A DNA stretch of 64,000 nt from assembly GCA_018267965.1 (NCBI GenBank), contig JAFDXK010000001.1, positions 744,001 through 808,000 of the forward strand, given 5' to 3'. The position numbers and the translations under genes were made by a program. This DNA is from Bacteroidota bacterium (GTDB lineage: Bacteria; Bacteroidota; Bacteroidia; Chitinophagales; Chitinophagaceae). Each line of letters opens with the position of its first letter. Position 1 is the stretch's first letter. The notes under the pieces were generated by a model, which searched no databases, was not told where the DNA came from, and saw only the letters and a program-made list of their open reading frames with translations. Below, piece after piece: positions 18,183 to 26,675 of this stretch.

Positions 18183-18683
18183 TTATTCCAGTTCAATTAA
18201 TACAGCTCCTTTTTCAACTGCTGTTTTTTCGATGGCCTTTATAGATTTTACTGTAGCTGATTGACTTGCTTTCAGTATGTTTTCCATTTTCATTGCTTCT
18301 AAAATCAGTAAACCATCTCCCTTGTTGATTTGTTGTCCGGGTTCTACCAATACTTTTAAAATCATGCCCGGCATTGGTGCTTTTACAGGCTCTACTTTTT
18401 TCATTGCAGCCATATCGAGCCCCATGCTGGTCAGCAATAAGTCGATTGGTTCTTTTATGGCTATTTTGTAGGGTTGTCCGTTTATCTTTAACACCAACTC
18501 CTTATTCTTGGTATCTACCTTTTCAACAGTAGCTGTATAGCTCTTGTTATTATATAAAACACTTATCAATCTGTTGGGCTGAGGTTGAATATCCAGGTTT
18601 ACAACTGTATCGTTAATTAGCCATTGGCCATCCTTTTGGTCTATCGAAAAGCTGTTTTTATCGTTAACAGTTGCCTGAAGCAT
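18183..18683 (-). CDS. Biotin/lipoyl carrier domain protein (biotin carboxyl carrier subunit type)
   Basis: This 166-residue protein has a C-terminal biotinyl domain (about 92-166). The biotinylation motif is EAMKMEN, with Lys in the usual hairpin, preceded by APMPGMILKVLVEPG. The N-terminal 85 residues form a beta-rich region seen in acyl-CoA carboxylase biotin carriers of Bacteroidota. It should carry CO2 between carboxylase and carboxyltransferase subunits of an acyl-CoA (for example propionyl-CoA) carboxylase, though those subunits are not next to it. The frame continues to a TTG at 18710 that coincides with a -7 element, so the ATG at 18683 is chosen. Confidence 0.85.
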   Translation of the reverse strand: MLQATVNDKNSFSIDQKDGQWLINDTVVNLDIQPQPNRLISVLYNNKSYTATVEKVDTKNKELVLKINGQPYKIAIKEPIDLLLTSMGLDMAAMKKVEPVKAPMPGMILKVLVEPGQQINKGDGLLILEAMKMENILKASQSATVKSIKAIEKTAVEKGAVLIELE

Positions 18684-18707
18684 ATAGGAGATGTAAGATT
18701 TAGAGCG

Positions 18708-18715
18708 CAAAAATA
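18708..18715 (-). promoter_or_regulatory. -7 element for the biotinyl carrier operon
   Basis: The minus strand reads TATTTTTG, an exact match to TAnnTTTG, 24 bases before the ATG at 18683. Confidence 0.58.
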
Positions 18716-18819
18716 ATCAATTAGGCCTGCCGTAGTCCGATTTTTTGATATAAATAACACTAAACAGGTGATAAACTGCCTATTTATATGCACTACATTA
18801 GCATTCTTATTATTTATTA

Positions 18820-21453
18820 ATGGTTAATTATATTAATATAAGGAGTTGTACTGTTCTTATCGGGTTATGCGTACTGTGTGCGTGTGGTAGTTCTAAAAGG
18901 GCATCTAAGAAGGCTGTAGACTTGGAGACAATTACAGTAAGCGCTAAAAACAACCCTATGAATATCTATAGGGCTGCAGCCACAAAGGAGTGGGAGATAG
19001 TGCATACAACTGTTCTACTGAAATTCAACTTCAAGGAAAAAACAGCAGATGGAGAGGTAGGTCTGACGTTACATCCTTATTTCTATGCAACAGATTCTAT
19101 TGTATTGGATGCAAAGAGCATGAAAATTGAAAGTGTGAAGCTTAGTCACTCAGAAGATGGCAAGCCCTTAGCGTTTCAATATACTGATGACAAGCTCAAA
19201 TTAAAATTCAAGAAAACCTACTCTCGGAAAGATACTATCGGATTGATAATAAAATATAAAGCAATGCCGTATGAGGGTAAGAAGGGTGGTAGTAATGCAA
19301 TAAATGATGATAGAGGGCTGTATTTTATCAATACAGATAATGCCATAGCGAATAAGCCTGTGCAAATATGGACACAAGGTGAAACAGAATCGAACAGCCA
19401 TTGGGTGCCCACTATTGATAAGCCTAACCAGCGTACTACATTAGCCCTTTTGCTTCAAGTGCCGGATAGTATGACGACACTCAGTAATGGCTATTTGGAT
19501 AAAGAACGTTCGACGCTTTCCATTGATGATGGTGTTAGGATGAGGTCAGATTTTTGGATAATGGATAAGCCCATACAGGTATATGCCATGATGTTTGCCA
19601 TCGGGAAATTCTCAATTGTAAATGATGACAATGTTCTTGGTAAACCGGTTAATTATTATGTAGAGCCCGAATATGCTCCTTATGCCAAGGCTATGTTCAA
19701 ACACACGCCAGAGATGGTAGAGCATTTTTCAAAAATCACAGGCGTACCTTATCCATGGAATAAATACAGCCAGATAGTTGTGCGCGATTATGTGTCGGGT
19801 GCTATGGAAAATACAACTGCTACTTTGTGCGGTGAGTTTATGAATCAAAACCTGAGAGAGAATAAGGATAATGATTATGAAGATGTAGTATCACATGAGC
19901 TATTCCATCAATGGTTTGGTGATTATGTGACTGCAGAATCATGGTCGAACCTGACACTTAACGAATCATTTGCCACTTATGGTGAGCAATTGTGGCGCAA
20001 GTATAAATACGGAAAACCTTATGCTGATGAATTAGCGTGGAATGATTTGAATATATACCTCAGCGCAGGTGCAGCAGCATCTCCGCTGGTACGTTATTAT
20101 TACAGTGATAAGGAAGATATGTTTGACAGGATATCTTACCAAAAGGGTGGGGCTATACTGCATTACCTGCACGGGTTGTTAGGCGATGAAGCATTTTACA
20201 AATCAATGCAAACCTATCTTACAAAGAATGCTTTACACCCCGCTGAGGCCAGCGATTGGCGTAAAGCAATAGAAGAAGTGACAGGCGAAGACTGGAACTG
20301 GTTTTTTAATCAATGGTATTATAAAGGCGGGCATCCGCAACTAGATATAAAATATACATATGATGAAGTTGCGAAGAAGCTGAACATTAATGCGACGCAA
20401 AAACAGGAAGGCGCAGCCTACAGATTGCCTGTAAAGATTGGAGTGGCATACGGTGCTAATAAGACTATAAAGGATTGGACGATAAATGAGAAGAAAGATG
20501 TATTGAGCATACCATATGAAAATGGTACCAAACCGACTATAATATTTGACACAGAACATTGGATTGTGGGAGAAGTAAATGAGGATAAGACGGCTACAGA
20601 ATGGTTAAATACATTTAAATCTAGTGATAGCGATGCTGTAACCAAATTCAGGGCATTGAACAGTATCAAAAAGAAATACGATGATGCTTCAAACACAGAA
20701 ATGATAAACCTTGCCTTGCAGGATAAGACTAAATCTGTTCGCAACAAGGCATTGCAAATGCTGATGCCAATTACAACACAATCACTGCAGGATAAATGGA
20801 AACGTGATGTAGCATATATGGCTGCTAACGACGTGAATAACAATGTAAGGGCAACTGCTTTTAAAGTATTAGGAAATTGGGTTGTGAAATCGTCAAAACC
20901 GGACATGCTTGCAGCGCTTAGCGATAGCTCTTATGCAGTAGCAGGTTCGGCACTTGCAGCATTGGCGGAGTTACAGCCTGACACAGTTTATGGCATCGCC
21001 ATTAAGATGCTGGATACTGACCCTAAAGGAGAATTAGAATCGTCTATTTGGGATGTAATAGCTGATGAGGGTAAAGAATCCGATGTAAAGCTATTTGAAG
21101 AAAGGGTGCCTCATTACTACGGCACAAAGAAAATTTACCTGGCCAGCAGTATGTCTGAATACTTGAAGAATGCTAAGTCTGAAAAAGCATTTGACAGAAC
21201 TCTGGAATTGTATACACAAATGACTAAATCAGAAGTTATTCAAGGCTACAGAGTATCTATTGCTGCATATCTTATTTATGCCGCATCTGATTACAAGAAA
21301 AAGAAAAAAGAGGCACGCAATAATCCGGATATGAATAATGCTGAACTGCGTTATAATAAGCTATCGCTTGCAATAGAAGATGTTATAAAATCTGAAACAG
21401 ACGAGGATAACAAAAAGACACTGAGGAACTATAAAGCTATGCTGGATAGATAG
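18820..21453 (+). CDS. M1-family aminopeptidase lipoprotein
   Basis: This is an 877-residue zinc metallopeptidase of the aminopeptidase N (M1) family. It starts with a lipoprotein signal (lipobox LCAC). The exopeptidase motif is GAMEN; the zinc site is HELFH (His359, His363) with the third ligand Glu in NESFATYGE about 20 residues later. The N-terminal beta saddle, the catalytic domain and a C-terminal HEAT-like helical repeat region (about 590-870) give the usual order and length. It should trim N-terminal residues from peptides in the periplasm or at the cell surface. It is convergent with coaE, with 1 bp between stops. Confidence 0.93.
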   Translation: MVNYINIRSCTVLIGLCVLCACGSSKRASKKAVDLETITVSAKNNPMNIYRAAATKEWEIVHTTVLLKFNFKEKTADGEVGLTLHPYFYATDSIVLDAKSMKIESVKLSHSEDGKPLAFQYTDDKLKLKFKKTYSRKDTIGLIIKYKAMPYEGKKGGSNAINDDRGLYFINTDNAIANKPVQIWTQGETESNSHWVPTIDKPNQRTTLALLLQVPDSMTTLSNGYLDKERSTLSIDDGVRMRSDFWIMDKPIQVYAMMFAIGKFSIVNDDNVLGKPVNYYVEPEYAPYAKAMFKHTPEMVEHFSKITGVPYPWNKYSQIVVRDYVSGAMENTTATLCGEFMNQNLRENKDNDYEDVVSHELFHQWFGDYVTAESWSNLTLNESFATYGEQLWRKYKYGKPYADELAWNDLNIYLSAGAAASPLVRYYYSDKEDMFDRISYQKGGAILHYLHGLLGDEAFYKSMQTYLTKNALHPAEASDWRKAIEEVTGEDWNWFFNQWYYKGGHPQLDIKYTYDEVAKKLNINATQKQEGAAYRLPVKIGVAYGANKTIKDWTINEKKDVLSIPYENGTKPTIIFDTEHWIVGEVNEDKTATEWLNTFKSSDSDAVTKFRALNSIKKKYDDASNTEMINLALQDKTKSVRNKALQMLMPITTQSLQDKWKRDVAYMAANDVNNNVRATAFKVLGNWVVKSSKPDMLAALSDSSYAVAGSALAALAELQPDTVYGIAIKMLDTDPKGELESSIWDVIADEGKESDVKLFEERVPHYYGTKKIYLASSMSEYLKNAKSEKAFDRTLELYTQMTKSEVIQGYRVSIAAYLIYAASDYKKKKKEARNNPDMNNAELRYNKLSLAIEDVIKSETDEDNKKTLRNYKAMLDR

Positions 21454-21454
21454 A

Positions 21455-22042
21455 TTAGTGTGCTTTGCTTAACAGCGTTTGATGTAATGCCATGATCTGT
21501 GGCAAAATAGCTGCATTGCCATCATTTGTAATAACATAATCACACAACTTCATTTTTTCTTCATCACTCATCTGATTTGCGATTCTGCTTTGAACTTTTT
21601 CTGCAGAAATATTATCTCTGCTAATCGCTCGTTGAATGCGGACTTCAACGGGGGCATATACTCCAATCATTACATCCATTTCTTTATTTGTTCCGCTTTC
21701 AAAAAAGATGGCCGCTTCTTTAATGATATAAGGTGATTGTTGTTGTTGCATCCATTGATGCCCGAAAGCTGCAACTGCAGGGTGTACTATATCATTCAGC
21801 TTTTGTAAAAGAGAAGCATCATTAAAGACTAATTGTGCAATTTTTTCTCTGTTGGGAACATTGCCCGCATAAATATTTTCGCCAAATAGTTTTTTAATTG
21901 CAGTGATTACCTGTGCATCATTTTCCATCAAATGCCTTGCTGCTTCGTCGGCATTAAAAACAGGTATGCCAAGTGTTTTGAACACCTGGCATACAACTGA
22001 TTTGCCCGAACCAATGCCTCCTGTAATGCCTACTTTTAGCAT
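21455..22042 (-). CDS. coaE: Dephospho-CoA kinase
   Basis: This 195-residue P-loop kinase performs the last step of coenzyme A synthesis, phosphorylating the 3'-hydroxyl of dephospho-CoA. The P-loop GITGGIGSGKS is at residues 5-15. The segment VFNADEAARHLM contains the substrate-contacting Asp of the family, and RIANQMSDEEK matches the lid region. Length is normal. It is the last gene of the nusB-DUF1573-yajC-coaE operon, a common arrangement in Bacteroidota. Confidence 0.95.
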   Translation of the reverse strand: MLKVGITGGIGSGKSVVCQVFKTLGIPVFNADEAARHLMENDAQVITAIKKLFGENIYAGNVPNREKIAQLVFNDASLLQKLNDIVHPAVAAFGHQWMQQQQSPYIIKEAAIFFESGTNKEMDVMIGVYAPVEVRIQRAISRDNISAEKVQSRIANQMSDEEKMKLCDYVITNDGNAAILPQIMALHQTLLSKAH

Positions 22043-22052
22043 GGTGGGGATA

Positions 22053-22400
22053 TTATTTAGATGCTACTGCAGCACCTTCAGTTTTCTTGCGGAAAGCGTT
22101 AGTCATTTCCATAGAAACAGCAGAACGGTCTATTGTCATAAATGAACCACGGCTAACTTCAACCTGCAAAGTACCATCTTCATTTACACGGTTGATAACG
22201 GCGTGTATACCTGCTGTAGTAACGATTTTTTCACCTGCAGAGATGCCTTCGGAAAATTTCTTTTGCTCTTTAGCGCGTTTTGACTGAGGACGTATCATAA
22301 AGAAGTACATCACAGCAACCATACCCACCATTATTAATAACTGTGGCATTGCGCTTGGTGGTTGTGCCTGTAACAGAATTGCATTCAGATTTGCAAACAT
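22053..22400 (-). CDS. yajC: Preprotein translocase subunit YajC
   Basis: This 115-residue protein has one membrane helix (about 20-37, LLIMVGMVAVMYFFMI) followed by the signature FFMIRPQSKRAKEQKKF and a small cytoplasmic beta domain (GEKIVTTAGIHAVI). YajC associates with SecDF and the Sec translocon. It has standard length and standard placement between the DUF1573 gene and coaE. Confidence 0.95.
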   Translation of the reverse strand: MFANLNAILLQAQPPSAMPQLLIMVGMVAVMYFFMIRPQSKRAKEQKKFSEGISAGEKIVTTAGIHAVINRVNEDGTLQVEVSRGSFMTIDRSAVSMEMTNAFRKKTEGAAVASK

Positions 22401-22411
22401 TGTTTTAATTT

Positions 22412-22912
22412 TTATTGATTTGAGATAAATGTTTCGTTTTTGCCCCTTTCGCGTGGGTTGATATCAGCTTTGATATACAACATATGTAAGCCACGTTCAG
22501 AGTTTGTAGAAATGGTAACAGATTTTTCTACATGATTTTGTTTCCCTTCTGAGTTGAATTTTACATGTATGGTTCCTGCAGCCCCTGGTTTAATAGGGTC
22601 ATGCGGCCAGTCAGGGACTGTACAACCGCAAGAGCCTGTAGCATTACTGATAAGCAAAGGTTTCTTGCCGTTGTTTTTAAAATCGAAATCGTAGGTTACG
22701 ATTTCACCTTCCTGCATTTTGCCGAAATCATGAGATGTATCTGCAAAATCCATAGTGGGCATTTCGCTCAGTGCTTTAGGGTCTGCACCCGATGCAGATG
22801 CGGGGTTGCTTACCAGGTCGGCTGATAATTGCCCGTCATTTTGATGCTGATTGTCCCCGTTTTTGCAGGCAACCAGGCTACACAATGATAAAACAATGAT
22901 TACTTTTTTCAT
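22412..22912 (-). CDS. DUF1573 lipoprotein
   Basis: This 166-residue predicted lipoprotein has the signal MKKVIIVLSLCSLVAC. The mature domain is an immunoglobulin-like DUF1573 fold with the family pattern HDFGKMQEGEIVTYDFDFKN, the NATGSCGCTVPDW segment and PGAAGTIHVKFNSEGK. The ATG at 22912 is preferred over an in-frame TTG three codons upstream because the lipoprotein signal begins there. Its function is unknown; the position between nusB and yajC is conserved in many Bacteroidota. Confidence 0.88.
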   Translation of the reverse strand: MKKVIIVLSLCSLVACKNGDNQHQNDGQLSADLVSNPASASGADPKALSEMPTMDFADTSHDFGKMQEGEIVTYDFDFKNNGKKPLLISNATGSCGCTVPDWPHDPIKPGAAGTIHVKFNSEGKQNHVEKSVTISTNSERGLHMLYIKADINPRERGKNETFISNQ

Positions 22913-22923
22913 GAGCAGCAAAT

Positions 22924-23862
22924 TTATGATTTACGACTGTGATCTTGTTTATGTATCAGGTTTTCTTTTTCAAGGTCTTTCAGAATGTTGTCCAATACGC
23001 CGTTTACGAATTGCCCGCTTTGGGGTGTACTGTATAACTTGGCAATCTCTATGTATTCGTTAATAGTAACTTTTGTAGGTATAGTGGGGAAGTACAATAG
23101 CTCGGATACACCCATACGTAATAGTATCAAATCTATTAAGGCTACACGGTCAGCATCCCAGTTGATAAGTTTCGGCTGAATAAGCGTCATGCAATATTCT
23201 TCCTTATCAATAACGGTTTGCATCAGGTTGTGTGCATATTCGCGTTTCTCTTCAGATAAATGATTAAGGAAATTGATTTTAGAGCTGCTTTTGAAAAGGT
23301 TGTCCATCAGCATCACTACCATTTCCTTGTCATCTTCCCAGCCTGCTAATTCTTCCGTAAAGTATTCTTGTAACGACTCGTTTTCGACGATAAGTTTGTT
23401 CCAAATGTATTGGATGATAGCTTTTTCAGAAGCTGCAGTTTTATCTGTTGCTGATATGTATGCCTTATATTCATTACTCTGCACTAACTGCAGGTATAAT
23501 TTTTTTATCCATTCGTCATCAATGAATTGTTCTGCCTTTACTTCCTTTACTTTTTCGGTGAAAGTTTGATTGGATAAAATCTTCCACATGAATTCATTGG
23601 CAGCTATACGTGTGCTTACGTTCAAATCTTCGGCTGTAGGCAAGTATTTAGATGAACGCTGCGCAGCATCAGTTTCTGCATATTGTGCAGTACGAAATGT
23701 GTATAATATAGATACTATAAAAAGGTCGAGAGAACGATTTAGTTTTTCGTTGAGGATGGCAGTTCCTTTCTTTTTATTAAGTTCGGCATCCCCCGGTTCC
23801 ATTGTGGTAACGGTATATAGTGTTTGCATCACCTTTACCCTTATGTTTCTGCGACTAATCAT
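22924..23862 (-). CDS. nusB: Transcription antitermination factor NusB
   Basis: This 312-residue protein is about twice the length of E. coli NusB, as usual in Bacteroidota. The N-terminus MISRRNIRVKVMQTLY and the C-terminal NusB helical domain (about 190-300: DRVALIDLILLRMGVSELL, TKVTINEYIEIAKLYS) are clear. NusB binds boxA RNA with S10 and supports antitermination in rRNA operons. It is the first gene of the operon, with an exact -7 element upstream. Confidence 0.93.
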   Translation of the reverse strand: MISRRNIRVKVMQTLYTVTTMEPGDAELNKKKGTAILNEKLNRSLDLFIVSILYTFRTAQYAETDAAQRSSKYLPTAEDLNVSTRIAANEFMWKILSNQTFTEKVKEVKAEQFIDDEWIKKLYLQLVQSNEYKAYISATDKTAASEKAIIQYIWNKLIVENESLQEYFTEELAGWEDDKEMVVMLMDNLFKSSSKINFLNHLSEEKREYAHNLMQTVIDKEEYCMTLIQPKLINWDADRVALIDLILLRMGVSELLYFPTIPTKVTINEYIEIAKLYSTPQSGQFVNGVLDNILKDLEKENLIHKQDHSRKS

Positions 23863-23885
23863 AATTAAAGAACCTGTTTGCCGCG

Positions 23886-23893
23886 CAAAGGTA
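23886..23893 (-). promoter_or_regulatory. -7 element for the nusB operon
   Basis: The minus strand reads TACCTTTG, an exact match, 23 bases before the nusB ATG. Confidence 0.62.
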
Positions 23894-23945
23894 GGAAAAT
23901 ATGGAATTATTAGCCCTAAAATTATAGCTCTGACAGTACTTCAGG

Positions 23946-25121
23946 CTATTTTTTTGAATATTCCAGGGCATTTTCGCCACTAATTACCTTGGAGTAACGA
24001 AGTTTTGCTTTAATAAATCGTTTTTCGAAAAATTCATATGAGACTGATGCAATGATAATGGTAGTAGCTATAACGAAAAAATAATAAGTACAATTCCCCC
24101 AGATACCTGCTAATGATATGTCTAAGAAAAGAACTACCTGAAGACAAACTGCTGCTATTACATTATGATACATATATAAGCCATATGATATTTTGCCGAG
24201 GTAGCTCATGGGCTTATTTTCGAAATTGAGAACGGTATTGACGTTAGATGCCAGGTTGATGATGAGCACCGCGAAAATAACTGCATACATTTCATAGGTG
24301 AAAAAATGAGGTAAACTAAAACCTTTAATAGTAACTACGACCACTATGATGTATAGTGCCAATTGCAGGTATTTATTATATAGTGCCTTGAGTAATTTTT
24401 CTTTTTTATAAAATAATATGCAGGCAGCTATTCCCCCGATAGCCATACAATCAATGCAGAAATTAACCCAAAACTGGTAAAACGTCTGAATGGTTTTATT
24501 GTCAGGGGCATCGGTATATAAGATAATGGCGACAATTTTGATAAGGACGTAAAATGCTATCACGCCCAATAGCATATTTATAGTTTTTTTCTTGCGTATA
24601 ACGAGTGATATCAGGAATGGCCACATCAGGTAAAACTGCTCTTCAACTCCAACCGACCACGATTGTTCTGCATAGGGTACATGCTTATAAACTGAGTAGG
24701 CCAGGTTTGGGAAAAACGAAAAGAACATCAGTGCTTTGGGCACAAAATGCTTGTAAACATCTTCGGTATAACCCGGCACTGCTAACGCCTGTATATGGGG
24801 GAGAATAAACAGGCCAAGTATGACTATAAAATAATATAAAGGCCATATTCGTAAGATACGGCGTATGTAAAAATTTTTCACGGATATCTTACCTGTCTCC
24901 CTGTTTTCAAGTAATAATAAATAGGTGATGAGGAAACCGCTCAGCACAAAAAATAAGATAATACCCAGCTGTCCGAAAACACCACCGACAAAAGAGCTGG
25001 TGTAAATATTTGGCTGACCGAACCAATACTTCGTTAGTTCAATATGATGTATCATAACAGCCAATGCTGCAATGAAACGAATGCTGTTCAAATTGGGGAA
25101 ATAAACCCTAAGGTTTGACAT
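23946..25121 (-). CDS. Acyltransferase-3 family membrane protein (copy 1)
   Basis: This protein of about 391 residues is an integral membrane acyltransferase of the acyltransferase-3 (OafA/YrhL-like) family, with about ten hydrophobic helices. Family motifs are FIAALAVMIHHIE (catalytic His), LSGFLITYLLL, FYIRRILRIWPLYY and WSVGVEEQFYLMWPF. Such enzymes O-acetylate or O-acylate sugars in surface glycans or peptidoglycan. It is a close paralogue of the next gene upstream (25179-26438), in the same direction 57 bp away. The frame reaches a TTG at 25154 that overlaps a -7 element, so the ATG at 25121 (MSNLRVYFPNL) is chosen. Confidence 0.88.
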   Translation of the reverse strand: MSNLRVYFPNLNSIRFIAALAVMIHHIELTKYWFGQPNIYTSSFVGGVFGQLGIILFFVLSGFLITYLLLLENRETGKISVKNFYIRRILRIWPLYYFIVILGLFILPHIQALAVPGYTEDVYKHFVPKALMFFSFFPNLAYSVYKHVPYAEQSWSVGVEEQFYLMWPFLISLVIRKKKTINMLLGVIAFYVLIKIVAIILYTDAPDNKTIQTFYQFWVNFCIDCMAIGGIAACILFYKKEKLLKALYNKYLQLALYIIVVVVTIKGFSLPHFFTYEMYAVIFAVLIINLASNVNTVLNFENKPMSYLGKISYGLYMYHNVIAAVCLQVVLFLDISLAGIWGNCTYYFFVIATTIIIASVSYEFFEKRFIKAKLRYSKVISGENALEYSKK

Positions 25122-25151
25122 AGATGTTTGTATGTTAAAGTTTAACTCATA

Positions 25152-25159
25152 CAAACATA
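25152..25159 (-). promoter_or_regulatory. -7 element for acyltransferase copy 1
   Basis: The minus strand reads TATGTTTG, an exact match, 30 bases before the ATG at 25121. It suggests copy 1 can be transcribed independently of copy 2. Confidence 0.5.
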
Positions 25160-25178
25160 ATATATTATTGCAGATTTG

Positions 25179-26438
25179 TTATTCTGCTATGCCAGCCAGT
25201 TTGATTTCTCGCTCATTTGTATTTATTGCAGGATGTTGCACAGTCTGAGATTCCTCTATCATCTCTTTGGCATTATCACCACTTACAATAGCACTGAATT
25301 TGACTTTAGCTCTCAGGAAGCGTTTCTCAAAAAACTCATAAGATATTACTGCCATTATTATGCAAAGCCCGAAGGTGAATCCATAGTATGCAATGTTACT
25401 TAATACCAAATTATTAGGGTCTACATAGCGCATACCCAATTTAATAGCAGCTACTATGGCAATATAGTGGTAGAGGTATAAACCATAAGTTATCTTACCC
25501 AAATAGCTCAGTATTTTATTTTCGAATGAGATAATTGTTTTAGGATTGGCTGCAAGGTTGATGATCATTACAGCAAAGAAAATAGCATATACCTCATATG
25601 TAATGTGTGGTACAGCAATGCCTTTTACCGTTATAACAGCCAAAGAGAGGTAGGTAAATATCTGGACATATTTATTGAACAAAAATTTCAGCATTTTCTC
25701 TTTCTTGTAATAGAGAGCACAAGCCATCAAACCGCCTAATGATATATCGTCTATACAGAAAAAGGTCATGAAATAGTTGGCATTATCAAAATACCAATTG
25801 TCAGGGTATATATAGTATAAGAATTCAAACGTAAACTTGATAACGAAATACCCGATGATGATGTAAGAGAGTGTTTTAAACAGGTTTTTAGAATACTTTA
25901 CCAACCATGGCCATGCAAAGTAGAATTGTTCTTCTACACCTACAGACCATACCTGATCGGTATAGGGTATTGGCGTAGCCCTGTATATTGAATCGATGAT
26001 ATTAGGCATGAAGAATACCAGGAAAAATATCTTAATGCCGAAATGATCATGAATAAACTCTGTCCTTCCCGGTACGTTGAAAAATGGAATATATGGAATC
26101 AGGAAGAGTCCCATAATTACTATCAGATAGTACAACGGCCATATTCTCAGCATCCTGCGGATGTAGAAATGTTTAACGGATATACGACCTGTTTTTTCTT
26201 TTTCTTTAAGCAGCAGATATGTTATAAGAAAACCACTCAACACGAAGAACATAATAATGCCCAACCTGCCAAATACACCACCTACGAATGAATTGGTATA
26301 TACATTCTTCAGTCCGAAGATATGTTTGTGTTGTTCCAGGTGGTGCATAATGACACCCAAAGCCGCAACAAAGCGTACGCCGTTGAGACTGGGGAAATAT
26401 ACCCCCGAAGATTTTTCTACACTCTCAGTCTTTTGCAT
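25179..26438 (-). CDS. Acyltransferase-3 family membrane protein (copy 2)
   Basis: This 419-residue paralogue of the neighbouring gene has the same motifs in the same order: FVAALGVIMHHLEQ, LSGFLITYLLLKEKEKTG, FYIRRMLRIWPLYY and WSVGVEEQFYFAWPW. It has about ten membrane helices and a longer hydrophilic C-terminal tail (about 35 residues, ending REIKLAGIAE). O-acylation of a surface sugar is the expected activity; the acceptor is unknown. No glycosyltransferases are nearby, so the pair probably acts on a polymer made elsewhere. Confidence 0.88.
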   Translation of the reverse strand: MQKTESVEKSSGVYFPSLNGVRFVAALGVIMHHLEQHKHIFGLKNVYTNSFVGGVFGRLGIIMFFVLSGFLITYLLLKEKEKTGRISVKHFYIRRMLRIWPLYYLIVIMGLFLIPYIPFFNVPGRTEFIHDHFGIKIFFLVFFMPNIIDSIYRATPIPYTDQVWSVGVEEQFYFAWPWLVKYSKNLFKTLSYIIIGYFVIKFTFEFLYYIYPDNWYFDNANYFMTFFCIDDISLGGLMACALYYKKEKMLKFLFNKYVQIFTYLSLAVITVKGIAVPHITYEVYAIFFAVMIINLAANPKTIISFENKILSYLGKITYGLYLYHYIAIVAAIKLGMRYVDPNNLVLSNIAYYGFTFGLCIIMAVISYEFFEKRFLRAKVKFSAIVSGDNAKEMIEESQTVQHPAINTNEREIKLAGIAE

Positions 26439-26457
26439 TAATAATATATAAGGACTG

Positions 26458-26465
26458 TAAACATA
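26458..26465 (-). promoter_or_regulatory. Possible -7 element for acyltransferase copy 2
   Basis: The minus strand reads TATGTTTA (last base differs from the consensus G), 19 bases before the ATG. Confidence 0.35.
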
Positions 26466-26625
26466 CTATCAGCCTCATATTGGGTGTGTTTTTATGCAGG
26501 TACTTTACATATCGTTAACATGTTAAATGTATAAGCGGCTATATATTGCTGTTTATAGTACCTTTACTACGGTGCCAAACCTCGAGTTTGCAATGGGCAA
26601 ATTCCGTTTCCTTTATTGCAAAATC

Positions 26626-26655
26626 AAAGCCTCTGTAGTGAAACAGAGGCTTTTT
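26626..26655. terminator. Intrinsic terminator after the efflux operon
   Basis: The stem AAAGCCTCTGT/ACAGAGGCTTT has a 7-8 nt loop and T-rich flanks on both strands. It lies 20 bp past the emrB-like gene end. Confidence 0.72.
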
Positions 26656-26675
26656 ATATTATGTGACATTGAAAA

